NCBI GenBank assembly: GCA_037381915.1
Contig: JARRQJ010000005.1
Location: 1-64,000 of the forward strand
Direction: 5' to 3'
Length of the DNA stretch: 64,000 bases
Origin: JARRQJ01 sp037381915
GTDB lineage: Bacteria > Pseudomonadota > Gammaproteobacteria > DRLM01
Shown piece after piece: positions 25,924 through 33,711 of the stretch. Positions within the stretch are counted from its first letter, which is position 1. The number at the start of each line of letters is the position of its first letter. The translations under genes and the position numbers were made by a program. The notes under the pieces were generated by a model that saw only the letters and a list, made by a program, of their open reading frames with translations, ran no database searches and was not told the DNA's origin.

Positions 25924-25985
25924 GTTTTTTTCGTGAGTTAGTGCGGCAAGCTAACGGCAGAGTAACAGAAGTAGTAAAGCAGTGA
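25920..25985 (+). CDS. Possible 21-residue peptide overlapping the parA stop
   Basis: The ATG at 25920 shares an ATGA with the ParA-CBM48 stop, the usual arrangement for translational coupling, and reads 21 codons (MSFFRELVRQANGRV...) to TGA at 25983-25985. The peptide is amphipathic and basic, as a short membrane- or DNA-binding helix would be. An intrinsic terminator follows 25 nt later, so it lies within the transcript. It may be a real micro-protein or the stub of a truncated gene. No homology is claimed. Confidence 0.35.
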   Translation: MSFFRELVRQANGRVTEVVKQ

Positions 25986-26326
25986 TCATACTTTCATCTT
26001 GTTGAACGGCATCCCCGCCTCGGCGGGGATGATTTTTCAATCTATCACGACGCTTCGTACTTTTCCAGCCGACTGTTCGACGCTTTCCGATACAGGGGTC
26101 GCTTCACGGTCCGCGCTCCTTTGCCAAATGCCGCGATCAAGGCGGCAGAAATTGACCAGTGTTCTTCCGTATCGGTGCCACATCTAGGGGGCATTCCAGA
26201 GACGTTCCCGCCAAACGTACTCTTACCGGAAATATAGCCGAGTCACAAAAGATTCATCAAATTTTCACGCGGCGGACATCTTACTTGCCGATATTACTAT
26301 TGAAGTAAGGCAAGCGAGCAGGACTT
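25986..26326. other. Intergenic region with terminator, otherwise empty
   Basis: This 341-bp gap contains the terminator at 26010-26037 and the upstream region of the PAP2 gene, which turns AT-rich at 26225-26310. No further ORF, repeat or RNA gene was recognised. Confidence 0.45.
26010..26037 (+). terminator. Rho-independent terminator after the ParA-CBM48 gene
   Basis: Arms CATCCCCGCC (26010-26019) and GGCGGGGATG (26022-26031) form a 10-bp stem with a very tight 2-nt loop (practically a 4-nt loop if the inner pair opens), followed by ATTTTT. It ends the transcript of the ParA gene and the small ORF. Confidence 0.88.
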
Positions 26327-26860
26327 ATGAGTGTCCATTCCGCTTTCAAACGCATGGAAAGCCGGGAGCTAGCGCTGTGTGAACTGTGCAACCGCGCCTG
26401 TCGCCTCCGCGCGATAAAGCGCTTGTTCATCGCCGTCAGTCGGCTTGGCAACGGTGTTTTCTGGTATCTACTTATCATCCTCTTGCCCTTCCGGTACGGG
26501 AAGGACGCCCTGCAGGCCTCATTGCATATGTGCTTTGCGGGCATGATAGGCGTGGTACTGTATAAGTATCTGAAATCCCATCTGGCACGACAGCGGCCTT
26601 ATATCCTGCACGGCGGGATTACCCTCGGGGCCGCCCCGCTGGATCTCTACAGCTTTCCTTCGGGGCATACCCTGCACGCCGTCACCTTTACCGTGGTGTG
26701 TTTGTCTTATTATCCACACCTGGCCTGGTTGCTTGTCCCCTTCGCCAGCCTGGTGGCGATGTCGCGGGTGATATTGGGACTGCATTATCCCAGTGATGTC
26801 TTTGCCGGCGCGTTGATCGGTGCGTTACTGGCATGGGGCAGCTTCATGGTATTGCCGTGA
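26327..26860 (+). CDS. PAP2-family membrane phosphatase
   Basis: The 177-residue membrane protein has the three PAP2 signature motifs in order: K83-x6-R90-P91 in KSHLARQRP, P111-S-G-H114 in FPSGHTLHA, and S146-R147-x5-H153-x3-D157 in SRVILGLHYPSD. Four to five hydrophobic helices surround them. Such enzymes dephosphorylate lipid phosphates (phosphatidate, undecaprenyl pyrophosphate) on the outer face of the inner membrane. The next gene, a glycosyltransferase of the diacylglycerol or mannosyl type, starts 42 nt later on the same strand, so a shared role in lipid modification is plausible. The Shine-Dalgarno (AGCAGGA) is moderate. Confidence 0.9.
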   Translation: MSVHSAFKRMESRELALCELCNRACRLRAIKRLFIAVSRLGNGVFWYLLIILLPFRYGKDALQASLHMCFAGMIGVVLYKYLKSHLARQRPYILHGGITLGAAPLDLYSFPSGHTLHAVTFTVVCLSYYPHLAWLLVPFASLVAMSRVILGLHYPSDVFAGALIGALLAWGSFMVLP

Positions 26861-26902
26861 CCTACAACTCGCCTGACGGCGACGAACACCATTAGTCGAA
26901 CC

Positions 26903-28096
26903 GTGCGCATCCTGTTTATCTCCGATGTGTTCTTTCCCCGCGTCAACGGGGTGTCCACGTCGCTGCAGACGTTTTGGCGGGAGCTGGAGCGCCTGGGGCA
27001 CGAGGTCATCATTATCGCGCCCGACTATGGCCGCCAGGAGGGTGATGATCCCTGCTTGAGACGCATTCCCGCACGGGTCGTCATGTTCGATCCCGAGGAT
27101 CGCATGATGCACAAACGCCGCATTCTCGATTTGGCGGATGAGCTGCGGCGTCAGGATGTCGATGTGATTCACATTCAGACACCGTTTGTCGCCCATTACG
27201 CGGGCGTCGAACTCTCGCGCGATTTGAACGTACCGCGCATTGAAACCTATCACACGTTCTTCGAGGAATATCTGTTTCATTATGTGCCCTATCTGCCCGC
27301 GTCGTGGCTGCGTTATGCGGCAAGACGATTCTCCCGGGCGCAATGCAATGAAGTCGATGCCGTCGTGGTGCCGTCCATCGCCATGCGCGATATCCTGGCA
27401 GGGTACGGGGTGACGACGCCTACGGAAGTGCTCCCCACCGGCATTCAGCTGGAGCAATTCGAGGGTGGCGACGGAGCGCGCTTTCGTGCTGTCCATCAGA
27501 TCCCGCGCGAGCGGCCACTGCTGCTGCATGTCGGCCGCGTGGCCTTTGAAAAGAACATCGGCTTTCTGTTGCGCATGGTGAAGCGTGTCAAGGCCGAGAT
27601 TGCGGACATCTTGTTCGTGATCGCCGGCGAAGGTCCGGCAACGGTGGCGCTGCGTCGCGAAGCGCGGGATCTGGGGGTCGAGGGCAATGTGCTATTCGTC
27701 GGCAACATGCAGCGTGACACGGAGCTGCTGGACTGTTATCGCGCCGCGAATGTGAAAGTGTTCGCCTCCCGCACCGAAACGCAGGGCCTGGTGCTGTTAG
27801 AAGCGATGGCCTTGGGTGTTCCGGTGGTATCCACGGCCGTGATGGGCACCACGGATGTACTGCAACCCGGTTGCGGCGCGGAAGTTGTCAGGGAAGACGA
27901 ACAGGAATTCGCGGCGGCCGTTGTGCGTGTGCTGGTTGACCAGGATCTGGCGTCGAGGCTGGGCAAGGCCGGCAGAGAATATGTCAAGTCATGGGCGGCG
28001 CCGGTCATGGCGCGGCGCATGGTCGATCTCTACCGGCATGTGGTCGAGACGCGTAGAGCACACCCTCGCAGCAGTACGCAAGACGCGGGCCTGTAA
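26903..28096 (+). CDS. GT4-family glycosyltransferase, lipid glycosylation likely
   Basis: The 397-residue GT-B protein starts at GTG 26903 with MRILFISDVFFPRVNGVSTS, the acceptor-side motif shared by bacterial diacylglycerol glucosyltransferases and PimB/MgtA-like mannosyltransferases. Other marks are IHIQTPFVAHYAGVELS, YHTFFEEYLFHYVP, HVGRVAFEKNIGFLL and the donor-binding SRTETQGLVLLEAMA (E-x7-E). It is a retaining enzyme that adds a hexose from a nucleotide sugar. The preceding PAP2 phosphatase can generate diacylglycerol, a matching acceptor; this pairing is inference. No membrane helix is evident, so it is probably peripheral to the inner membrane. Confidence 0.85.
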   Translation: MRILFISDVFFPRVNGVSTSLQTFWRELERLGHEVIIIAPDYGRQEGDDPCLRRIPARVVMFDPEDRMMHKRRILDLADELRRQDVDVIHIQTPFVAHYAGVELSRDLNVPRIETYHTFFEEYLFHYVPYLPASWLRYAARRFSRAQCNEVDAVVVPSIAMRDILAGYGVTTPTEVLPTGIQLEQFEGGDGARFRAVHQIPRERPLLLHVGRVAFEKNIGFLLRMVKRVKAEIADILFVIAGEGPATVALRREARDLGVEGNVLFVGNMQRDTELLDCYRAANVKVFASRTETQGLVLLEAMALGVPVVSTAVMGTTDVLQPGCGAEVVREDEQEFAAAVVRVLVDQDLASRLGKAGREYVKSWAAPVMARRMVDLYRHVVETRRAHPRSSTQDAGL

Positions 28097-28299
28097 ATTC
28101 GTCGCCTCGTTAGGGTCGCGCCCGGCCCCGAGGCGGCCATCCATGCTGTCGTTTCGTCACCGTCCGTCCCCTATGCCTTAAGCCGGGGGCGGAGTCCGAC
28201 AATCTGCAATCTCAACCGACGGCTTGCCTGAGGGCCCGGTAGGGTTACAATGTTGGCAATCTTGCGGGTAGGCCGCGTAGCCATGGAACGATTACCCTA

Positions 28300-28818
28300 A
28301 TGCTGAAAAAAGTCGAAACGGCTCTGGAGCGGACGATGTTCAACAGCCGTTGGCTGTTGGCACCTTTCTATATCGGCTTGGTGGGCGCCGTGTTCTTGCT
28401 GCTGGTCAAGTTCATTCAGGAGTTTATTCATGTAGCGCCGCATATCCTGGATTCTTCCGAGACCGAGGCCATCCTCGCCATCCTGTCCCTAGTGGACATG
28501 TCGTTGGTGGCTAACCTGCTGCTCATCATCATTTTCAGCGGTTATGAAAATTTCGTGTCCAAGATCGATGCGGCGGGCCATGAGGACAAGCCGGAATGGA
28601 TGGGTAAGGTGGATTTCTCCGGCTTAAAGTTGAAGCTCATCGCCTCCATCGTCGCCATTTCGGCGATCGAGTTGCTCAAGGCCTTCGTCAATCTCGACAA
28701 GGTGCTGAACGCCGATCAATTGAAATGGAAGGTCGGTATTCATATCACGTTAGTGGTGTCGGGCGTGTTGTTTGCGCTCATGGATCGCCTGGCCGAATCC
28801 AAACAAGGTCAGCATTGA
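28300..28818 (+). CDS. UPF0114/YqhA family inner membrane protein
   Basis: The 172-residue protein begins MLKKVETALERTMFNSRWLLAPFYIGLV and has about four hydrophobic helices, including a first long helix at 18-40, LVDMSLVANLLLIIIFSGYENFVS at about 65-88, and two further C-terminal ones. This matches the YqhA/UPF0114 family in length and in the N-terminal SRWLLAPFYIGL motif. The molecular role is unknown. There is no good Shine-Dalgarno. It stands between the glycosyltransferase and the antiporter with gaps of 203 and 127 bp. Confidence 0.85.
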   Translation: MLKKVETALERTMFNSRWLLAPFYIGLVGAVFLLLVKFIQEFIHVAPHILDSSETEAILAILSLVDMSLVANLLLIIIFSGYENFVSKIDAAGHEDKPEWMGKVDFSGLKLKLIASIVAISAIELLKAFVNLDKVLNADQLKWKVGIHITLVVSGVLFALMDRLAESKQGQH

Positions 28819-28945
28819 CATAGGTCTTAAGCCGGCGTGCTTTTGAATCGCCGTGCGCCGGGACCGTCGCCGTGACAGAGGGGAGATCAGGGCCTTTCGC
28901 CATGCTTGCCGCTGAGCTGCACAACATTCCGGGAAAGATCACCGT

Positions 28946-30808
28946 ATGATGGAACACGCCATGGTCACCTTGGCCGTGATCGTCGTCTTTGGCATTGCTT
29001 GCCAATGGCTGGCGTGGTGGCTCAAATTGCCTGCGATCCTGTTTTTGCTGCTGGCGGGGCTTGTAGTTGGACCGTTTACAGGCTATTTCCGGCCCGACCA
29101 ACTGTTCGGTGATCTGTTGTTTCCCATGGTGTCGCTGGGCGTCGCGGTGATCCTGTTTGAAGGCAGCCTCACCTTACACCTCGGAGAGATCAAGGGGCTG
29201 GCCCGCGTGGTGCGCAACCTGGTAACCGTCGGCGCGGTGCTGAATGCAGTGATCATCGCCGCCGCCACCCGCTGGTTCCTGGATTTTTCCTGGGAAATGG
29301 CCTTTTTGTTCGGTGCCCTGGTATCGGTGACCGGTCCCACGGTGATCGTCCCCATGTTGCGCACCGTGCGTCCCAACAGCAAACTGGCCAACATCCTGCG
29401 TTGGGAAGGCATCATCATCGATCCCCTGGGCGCCTTGATGGCGGTGTTGGTTTTCGAATTCATCGTTTCCGGACGAGACCATCAGACCTTGTTGGTATTC
29501 GGCAAGATGTTGCTGATCGGAGGCGGGTCCGGGTCGGCCGCAGCCTACGGTCTTGCGACCCTGCTGCGGCGTCACCTCATCCCCGAGTATTTGCACAACG
29601 TCTCGACCTTGGCGCTGGTGGTGGGGGTGTTTACCCTCGCCAATGGTCTGCAGAACGAGTCCGGTCTGTTGGCGGTTACCGTGATGGGCATGATCCTGGC
29701 AAACATGAAGAATGTGCCCATCGAGGAGATCCTGGATTTCAAGGAGAGTCTCAGTGTGCTGCTGATCTCTTTGTTGTTCATCGTGCTGGCGGCGCGGGTG
29801 GATTTCCAATTGTTCGCCGCAGTGGGATGGGGCGCGCTGCTGGTGTTTCTGGTGATCTTGTTCGTTGCGCGCCCGGCGATGGTACTGGTCTCCACCCTGG
29901 GCTCCAAACTCAATTGGCGGGAAAAGACCCTGCTCAGCTGGGTGGCACCGCGCGGCATCGTCGCCGCGGCGGTCTCCGCCCTGTTTGCCCTGCGGTTGCA
30001 GAAGCTGGGGTTTGCCCATGCCGATTTGCTGGTGCCCTTGACCTTCATGGTGATCATCGGCACCGTAGTCTTGCAGAGCGCCACGGCTCGACCCTTGGCA
30101 AATCGCTTGAAGGTGTCGGAGCCCGAGCCGCGCGGTGTCCTGATCGTCGGCGCCAATCCGGTGTCGCGCGCCATCGCCAAGTTTTTAACCACAAAGGGCT
30201 TTCGCGTCGTCATCGCCGATACCTATTGGGATGATGTGCGCACCGCGCGCATGGAGGGTTTGGCTACCTATTACGGTAATGTGGTATCCGAACACGCCGA
30301 CCGCCATCTCGATTTGGTGGGCGTCGGGCGCCTGTTCGCGATGTCGCGCCGCCCCGCGCTCAACGCCCTGGCCTGTATGCGCTATAGGAGCGAATTCGGT
30401 GCCAATAATGTGTATACCCTGCAAACCGCCGAAGAAGAAGGGGCGCCGGAAAAGCAGGCCATCGCCACCCATATCGCCGGTCCGCGTCTCTTCGGCGAGA
30501 ACGTCACCCATAGCAAGTTGGCAAGCATGATCGGTCAGGGCGCGGAGATCCGCGGCACGCAACTCTCCGAATCTTTCGATTACGCCAGCTATCGGGAAAA
30601 GTACGGAAAGGGACTCGTCCCCCTGTTTGCCCTCGACACCCACGGTGAATTGCGGGTCTTTTATGTGGGTGGCGAACTGGAGCCCGGGCCGGGCTGGACC
30701 GTGATCAGTCTGTTGCCGCCGGAGAATGAAAAACAAGCATCAGGATTGCATGAGGGGTCAAACGCGACAGCTGCGCAGAGCAAGGCCGGTGATAGTGCGC
30801 CGGCTTAG
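28946..30808 (+). CDS. CPA1-type cation:proton antiporter with a C-terminal TrkA-N (RCK) domain
   Basis: The 620-residue protein has about 12 membrane helices in the first 390 residues (AILFLLLAGLVVGPFTGYF, LFPMVSLGVAVILFEGSLTL, FGALVSVTGPTVIVPML, SWVAPRGIVAAAVSALFAL). These are typical of NhaP/CPA1 exchangers, including an Asp-free TGPT core. Residues about 395-500 form a Rossmann nucleotide-binding domain (GVLIVGANPVSRAIAKFL), a regulatory RCK/TrkA-N unit. It should exchange Na+ or K+ for protons and adjust pH or osmotic balance. ATG 28961 is an alternative start. Its last 4 nt overlap the end of the convergent ferredoxin-reductase gene. Confidence 0.88.
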   Translation: MMEHAMVTLAVIVVFGIACQWLAWWLKLPAILFLLLAGLVVGPFTGYFRPDQLFGDLLFPMVSLGVAVILFEGSLTLHLGEIKGLARVVRNLVTVGAVLNAVIIAAATRWFLDFSWEMAFLFGALVSVTGPTVIVPMLRTVRPNSKLANILRWEGIIIDPLGALMAVLVFEFIVSGRDHQTLLVFGKMLLIGGGSGSAAAYGLATLLRRHLIPEYLHNVSTLALVVGVFTLANGLQNESGLLAVTVMGMILANMKNVPIEEILDFKESLSVLLISLLFIVLAARVDFQLFAAVGWGALLVFLVILFVARPAMVLVSTLGSKLNWREKTLLSWVAPRGIVAAAVSALFALRLQKLGFAHADLLVPLTFMVIIGTVVLQSATARPLANRLKVSEPEPRGVLIVGANPVSRAIAKFLTTKGFRVVIADTYWDDVRTARMEGLATYYGNVVSEHADRHLDLVGVGRLFAMSRRPALNALACMRYRSEFGANNVYTLQTAEEEGAPEKQAIATHIAGPRLFGENVTHSKLASMIGQGAEIRGTQLSESFDYASYREKYGKGLVPLFALDTHGELRVFYVGGELEPGPGWTVISLLPPENEKQASGLHEGSNATAAQSKAGDSAPA

Positions 30809-31824
30809 AGGGTGGCGCGCTCGCCGCTCGCGTCAGGCGCCGATGCCGCCTTGGCATGGCTGAATTCGAAGGGGTCGGCCAGGATGTCCTTGAACGCGGC
30901 GCCGGCGAGGAACACTTTCTTCTTCGTGGTCTTCACCATGTAGACGTTGCCACACAGGTAGATGCGCCAGCCTTTGAGTCGCGGGTAGGCCGCCAGTGCG
31001 ACGGCATTGGCGCGGCCCGCGGTGAGCCCGTCGGAAGGGGTTTCACCGGAAATACAGCTTGTGTAGGAGACATTGGGGTAGCGCACGGCCGTGGCGCGCA
31101 ACTCGTTCACCAGATATAGGCCGTGGCCGCCGCGACTGCCGTGGAATAGATGAATGGGGCCTTGATGGGCATGATGCAGGGCGTCGCGCAGCACACCCCA
31201 TAAGGGGGCGAGGCCGGTGCCGGTGGCGATCATAAGCAGCGGTTGTTGAGGTTCCCCGGGCGTATAGACGCAGTCGCCGAAAGGCCCCTGGATTTGCACC
31301 TTGTCGCCCACCGCCATCCCGTCGTGGATCCAGCTGCTCATGCTGCCGTCGGCGACCCGCTGTACGTGCAGTTCCAGCGACTCGTCCACGCCCGGAACAC
31401 TCGCCAGGGAATAACTGCGCATCACGTCCCCATGTTTCACATTGATGAATTGTCCCGCGCGATAGGAGAGCTTATCCGCGCATCGCAGACGCACGCGCAT
31501 GACGCGCTCGGCGAGGGGTTCCTTGGCCACGACTTGCGCTGCATGCAACGGCATATCGGCATCACTCGGCAATGCCACCTCCATGTCCGAGCTAGGTTTG
31601 CATTGACAGGCGAGAAAGTGGTTGCGCTCGCGCAGCGACGGCTTCAAACCCTTTTGTGCCTCGACAGGCGGCGCCTTGTCGACGGCGCGCATCAGGCAGG
31701 TTTGGCAAATACCGCTGCGGCAGGAAGACGGAATCGGGAGGCCGTGCCGCGTCAAACCTTCGAGTACCGATTCCTGTTCCCCCAGTGGATAACGGTGGTT
31801 ATCAAAGGTAATGACAGGCGACAC
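30805..31824 (-). CDS. 2Fe-2S ferredoxin / FAD / NAD(P) reductase, partner of truncated haemoglobin
   Basis: The 339-residue protein has an N-terminal plant-type [2Fe-2S] domain with C35, C40, C43 and C73 (CRSGICQTC ... LAC). Next comes an FAD-binding barrel (about 95-190, with RSYSLASVPG) and an NAD(P)-binding domain (about 195-300, with MIATGTGLAPLWG and YLCGNVYM). This is the layout of oxygenase reductases and of CDP-glucoseen reductase-like flavoproteins. It is downstream of a truncated haemoglobin gene (21 nt gap) under a shared promoter with an operator. The two could act together as a two-protein nitric oxide dioxygenase, much as flavohaemoglobin unites globin and reductase in one chain. 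The function is inferred from context. Confidence 0.85.
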   Translation of the reverse strand: MSPVITFDNHRYPLGEQESVLEGLTRHGLPIPSSCRSGICQTCLMRAVDKAPPVEAQKGLKPSLRERNHFLACQCKPSSDMEVALPSDADMPLHAAQVVAKEPLAERVMRVRLRCADKLSYRAGQFINVKHGDVMRSYSLASVPGVDESLELHVQRVADGSMSSWIHDGMAVGDKVQIQGPFGDCVYTPGEPQQPLLMIATGTGLAPLWGVLRDALHHAHQGPIHLFHGSRGGHGLYLVNELRATAVRYPNVSYTSCISGETPSDGLTAGRANAVALAAYPRLKGWRIYLCGNVYMVKTTKKKVFLAGAAFKDILADPFEFSHAKAASAPDASGERATL

Positions 31825-31845
31825 GGCTCCCGCTCCTTTTCGCGT

Positions 31846-32214
31846 TTAGCGGCCCAATACGTCGTTGCGGGTGCTTTCGGCGATGGCGGCTGCCTCGGCG
31901 ATCAGCTCCTCGGGGACGTTGAGCTCTTGCAGGGTGGCGGCCAGATCTTCCATCACCGCATCGAAGTGGCTGTCATTCAGGCCCCGCTTCACCAGATGGG
32001 CATGGCCCTCGCGCATGGACTTGTCGGTGTAATTGTTGGGGCCGCCGAAAGCCACGGTCAGGAAGGCCTTTTGTTTCGCCGCCTGCCTGTCCATATCCAC
32101 ATCCTCGAAAAACTCGCTGATGCGGTCGTCGGCAAGGACCTTGCGATAAAAGATGTCCACGGCGGCATTGACGGCGGCTTCACCGCCGATACGATCATAA
32201 AGACTCTGGGTCAT
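31846..32214 (-). CDS. Truncated haemoglobin (group I-like)
   Basis: Start ATG 32214 is chosen because GGAGAT lies at the correct distance; a longer in-frame start at 32301 lies upstream of the promoter. The 122-residue product has the 2-on-2 globin pattern: SLYDRIGGEAAVNAAVDIFYRKVLAD, FFEDVDMDRQAAKQKAFLTVAFGGPNNYT, and MREGHAHLVKRGLNDSHF with His71 the probable proximal haem ligand. Tyr23 occupies the likely B10 position. Group I proteins bind O2 and NO and often detoxify NO. The next gene is a flavin/iron-sulfur reductase. The promoter carries a perfect palindromic operator (32259-32275). Confidence 0.9.
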   Translation of the reverse strand: MTQSLYDRIGGEAAVNAAVDIFYRKVLADDRISEFFEDVDMDRQAAKQKAFLTVAFGGPNNYTDKSMREGHAHLVKRGLNDSHFDAVMEDLAATLQELNVPEELIAEAAAIAESTRNDVLGR

Positions 32215-32258
32215 GATGAGATCTCCTTTTGAGACTGAGGCGTTAACGGGCACAAAAG

Positions 32259-32301
32259 ATGTATCAAAGATACATTTTAGGGGGGATAAGCAAAAAGTCA
32301 A
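32259..32301 (-). promoter_or_regulatory. Sigma-70-like promoter with palindromic operator (NsrR-like) upstream of truncated haemoglobin
   Basis: On the minus strand, -35 TTGACT (32296-32301) and -10 TAAAAT (32274-32279) are spaced by 16 bp. The perfect inverted repeat ATGTATC-TTT-GATACAT (plus coordinates 32259-32275) overlaps the -10 and the start site, a position expected for a repressor. The repeat sits inside AAGATGTATC, close to the known NsrR pattern of AAGATGYAT half-sites. The regulator itself is not in the window, so NsrR is an inference. Confidence 0.6.
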
Positions 32302-32411
32302 TAAATATCTTATGGTTATTATGACCGATTTCGTCGGGTATTTAAGGGCAAAGCCTCAGCGGCGGGTCTTGTTACCATAGCCGGCTGGTAAGGACATCCG
32401 CCGTTGCCATT

Positions 32412-33578
32412 ATGAAAGCCAATCTTCTCTCATTGCCCCGAACGGTGCTGGTCCTCGGCGGTGTATCGATGCTCAACGACGCCGCCAGCGATATGCTGGC
32501 GCCGTTGTTGCCCGTGTTCCTCACAGTCACCCTGGGAGGCGGGCCTGTGATCGTGGGTCTGATCGAGGGTGTCGCCGAGGCTACCGCCAGCATCCTGAAG
32601 TTGATAGCGGGGTGGCTGGCGGACCGCGGCTGGAACCAAAAAGGATTGGTGATCGGGGGCTACGGCCTGTCCAACGCCGCACGGCCGCTGATCGGTGTGG
32701 CTGCGAGTTGGGCGCCGGTGCTGGTGCTGCGCTTCCTCGATCGGGTGGGCAAGGGGCTGCGCACCGCACCCCGTGACGCCATGATCGCCGCGTCGGTGTC
32801 GCCGAGCATCAGCGGCCGCGCCTTCGGTTTCCATCGCGCCCTGGACCACGGCGGCGCCGTGCTCGGTCCCTTACTGGCCTATGCCATGCTGGAAGCGCAG
32901 GTGCCATTGCGCCATATTTTTTTCGCCTCGGTGGTTCCCGGAGTGCTGGTGATGCTGCTGTTGATCTTCGGCCTGTCCCATACCACCGTTCAGCCACCGC
33001 CTGCGAGCGCGCCGCGATTCGCCTGGCGGCAATTGGACAGCCGCTTGCGCGGCTTGATCGTCGCCTCGGCCGCCTTGGCCCTGGCGGCGGTCCCCGATGC
33101 CTTTCTGGTGTTGTGGATGGAGGCGCGGGGATTCAACATCCTGTGGGTTCCGTTGCTGTGGGCCGCCATGCACGCCGTCAAGGGTATGGTGGCCATGCCC
33201 TTCGGCATGTTGTCGGACCGGACCTCCCGTCTGACCGTGGTGACCGGCGGCTGGTGCGCCCGGGTAATATTGCTGTTGGGGCTGGGCTGGTTCAGCAACG
33301 GTACTGGGCTGGCGTGGGGAATGTTGCTGGCCTATGCTGCCGCGGTTGCCTCGACCGAAGGGGCTGAGCGGGCCCTGATCGGTGACGTGGCGCCACCTGA
33401 AAGCAAGGCCACCGCCTTCGGCACCTATCACATGTTGAGCGGCTTGTGCGCCCTGCCGGGAGCCTTGTTGTTCGGCACCCTATGGGAGTGGGCGGGCATG
33501 AGCACCGCCTTCGCGGTGGCTGCGGCCCTGACTGCGGTTTCCGCGGCGGCCTTGGTGACGATTGCACGGCGCGGTTAA
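32412..33578 (+). CDS. MFS transporter, substrate unknown
   Basis: The 388-residue protein has 11-12 hydrophobic helices and the MFS signature pieces: LLPVFLTVTLGGGPVIVGLIEG, the loop GWLADRGWNQKG, DRVGKGLRTAPRDAMIAASV, and a second-half loop with PFGMLSDRTSR. It resembles drug- or metabolite-efflux carriers of the subgroup with the DRVGKGLRTAPRDA stretch. The substrate cannot be inferred. It is transcribed away from the haemoglobin pair across a 197-bp divergent gap, and converges on gatB. Confidence 0.82.
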   Translation: MKANLLSLPRTVLVLGGVSMLNDAASDMLAPLLPVFLTVTLGGGPVIVGLIEGVAEATASILKLIAGWLADRGWNQKGLVIGGYGLSNAARPLIGVAASWAPVLVLRFLDRVGKGLRTAPRDAMIAASVSPSISGRAFGFHRALDHGGAVLGPLLAYAMLEAQVPLRHIFFASVVPGVLVMLLLIFGLSHTTVQPPPASAPRFAWRQLDSRLRGLIVASAALALAAVPDAFLVLWMEARGFNILWVPLLWAAMHAVKGMVAMPFGMLSDRTSRLTVVTGGWCARVILLLGLGWFSNGTGLAWGMLLAYAAAVASTEGAERALIGDVAPPESKATAFGTYHMLSGLCALPGALLFGTLWEWAGMSTAFAVAAALTAVSAAALVTIARRG

Positions 33579-33711
33579 CCGTCCGGCGTGGCGCTGCACG
33601 GAGGCAGAGTTGCATACGGGAACGGCCTGGATGATATGCACGCCGTCAGCATGGTGCAGGGTGGGACCCGGATCGTAATCATCGGGCGCAGACCGGATTC
33701 CGGGGTGAATC

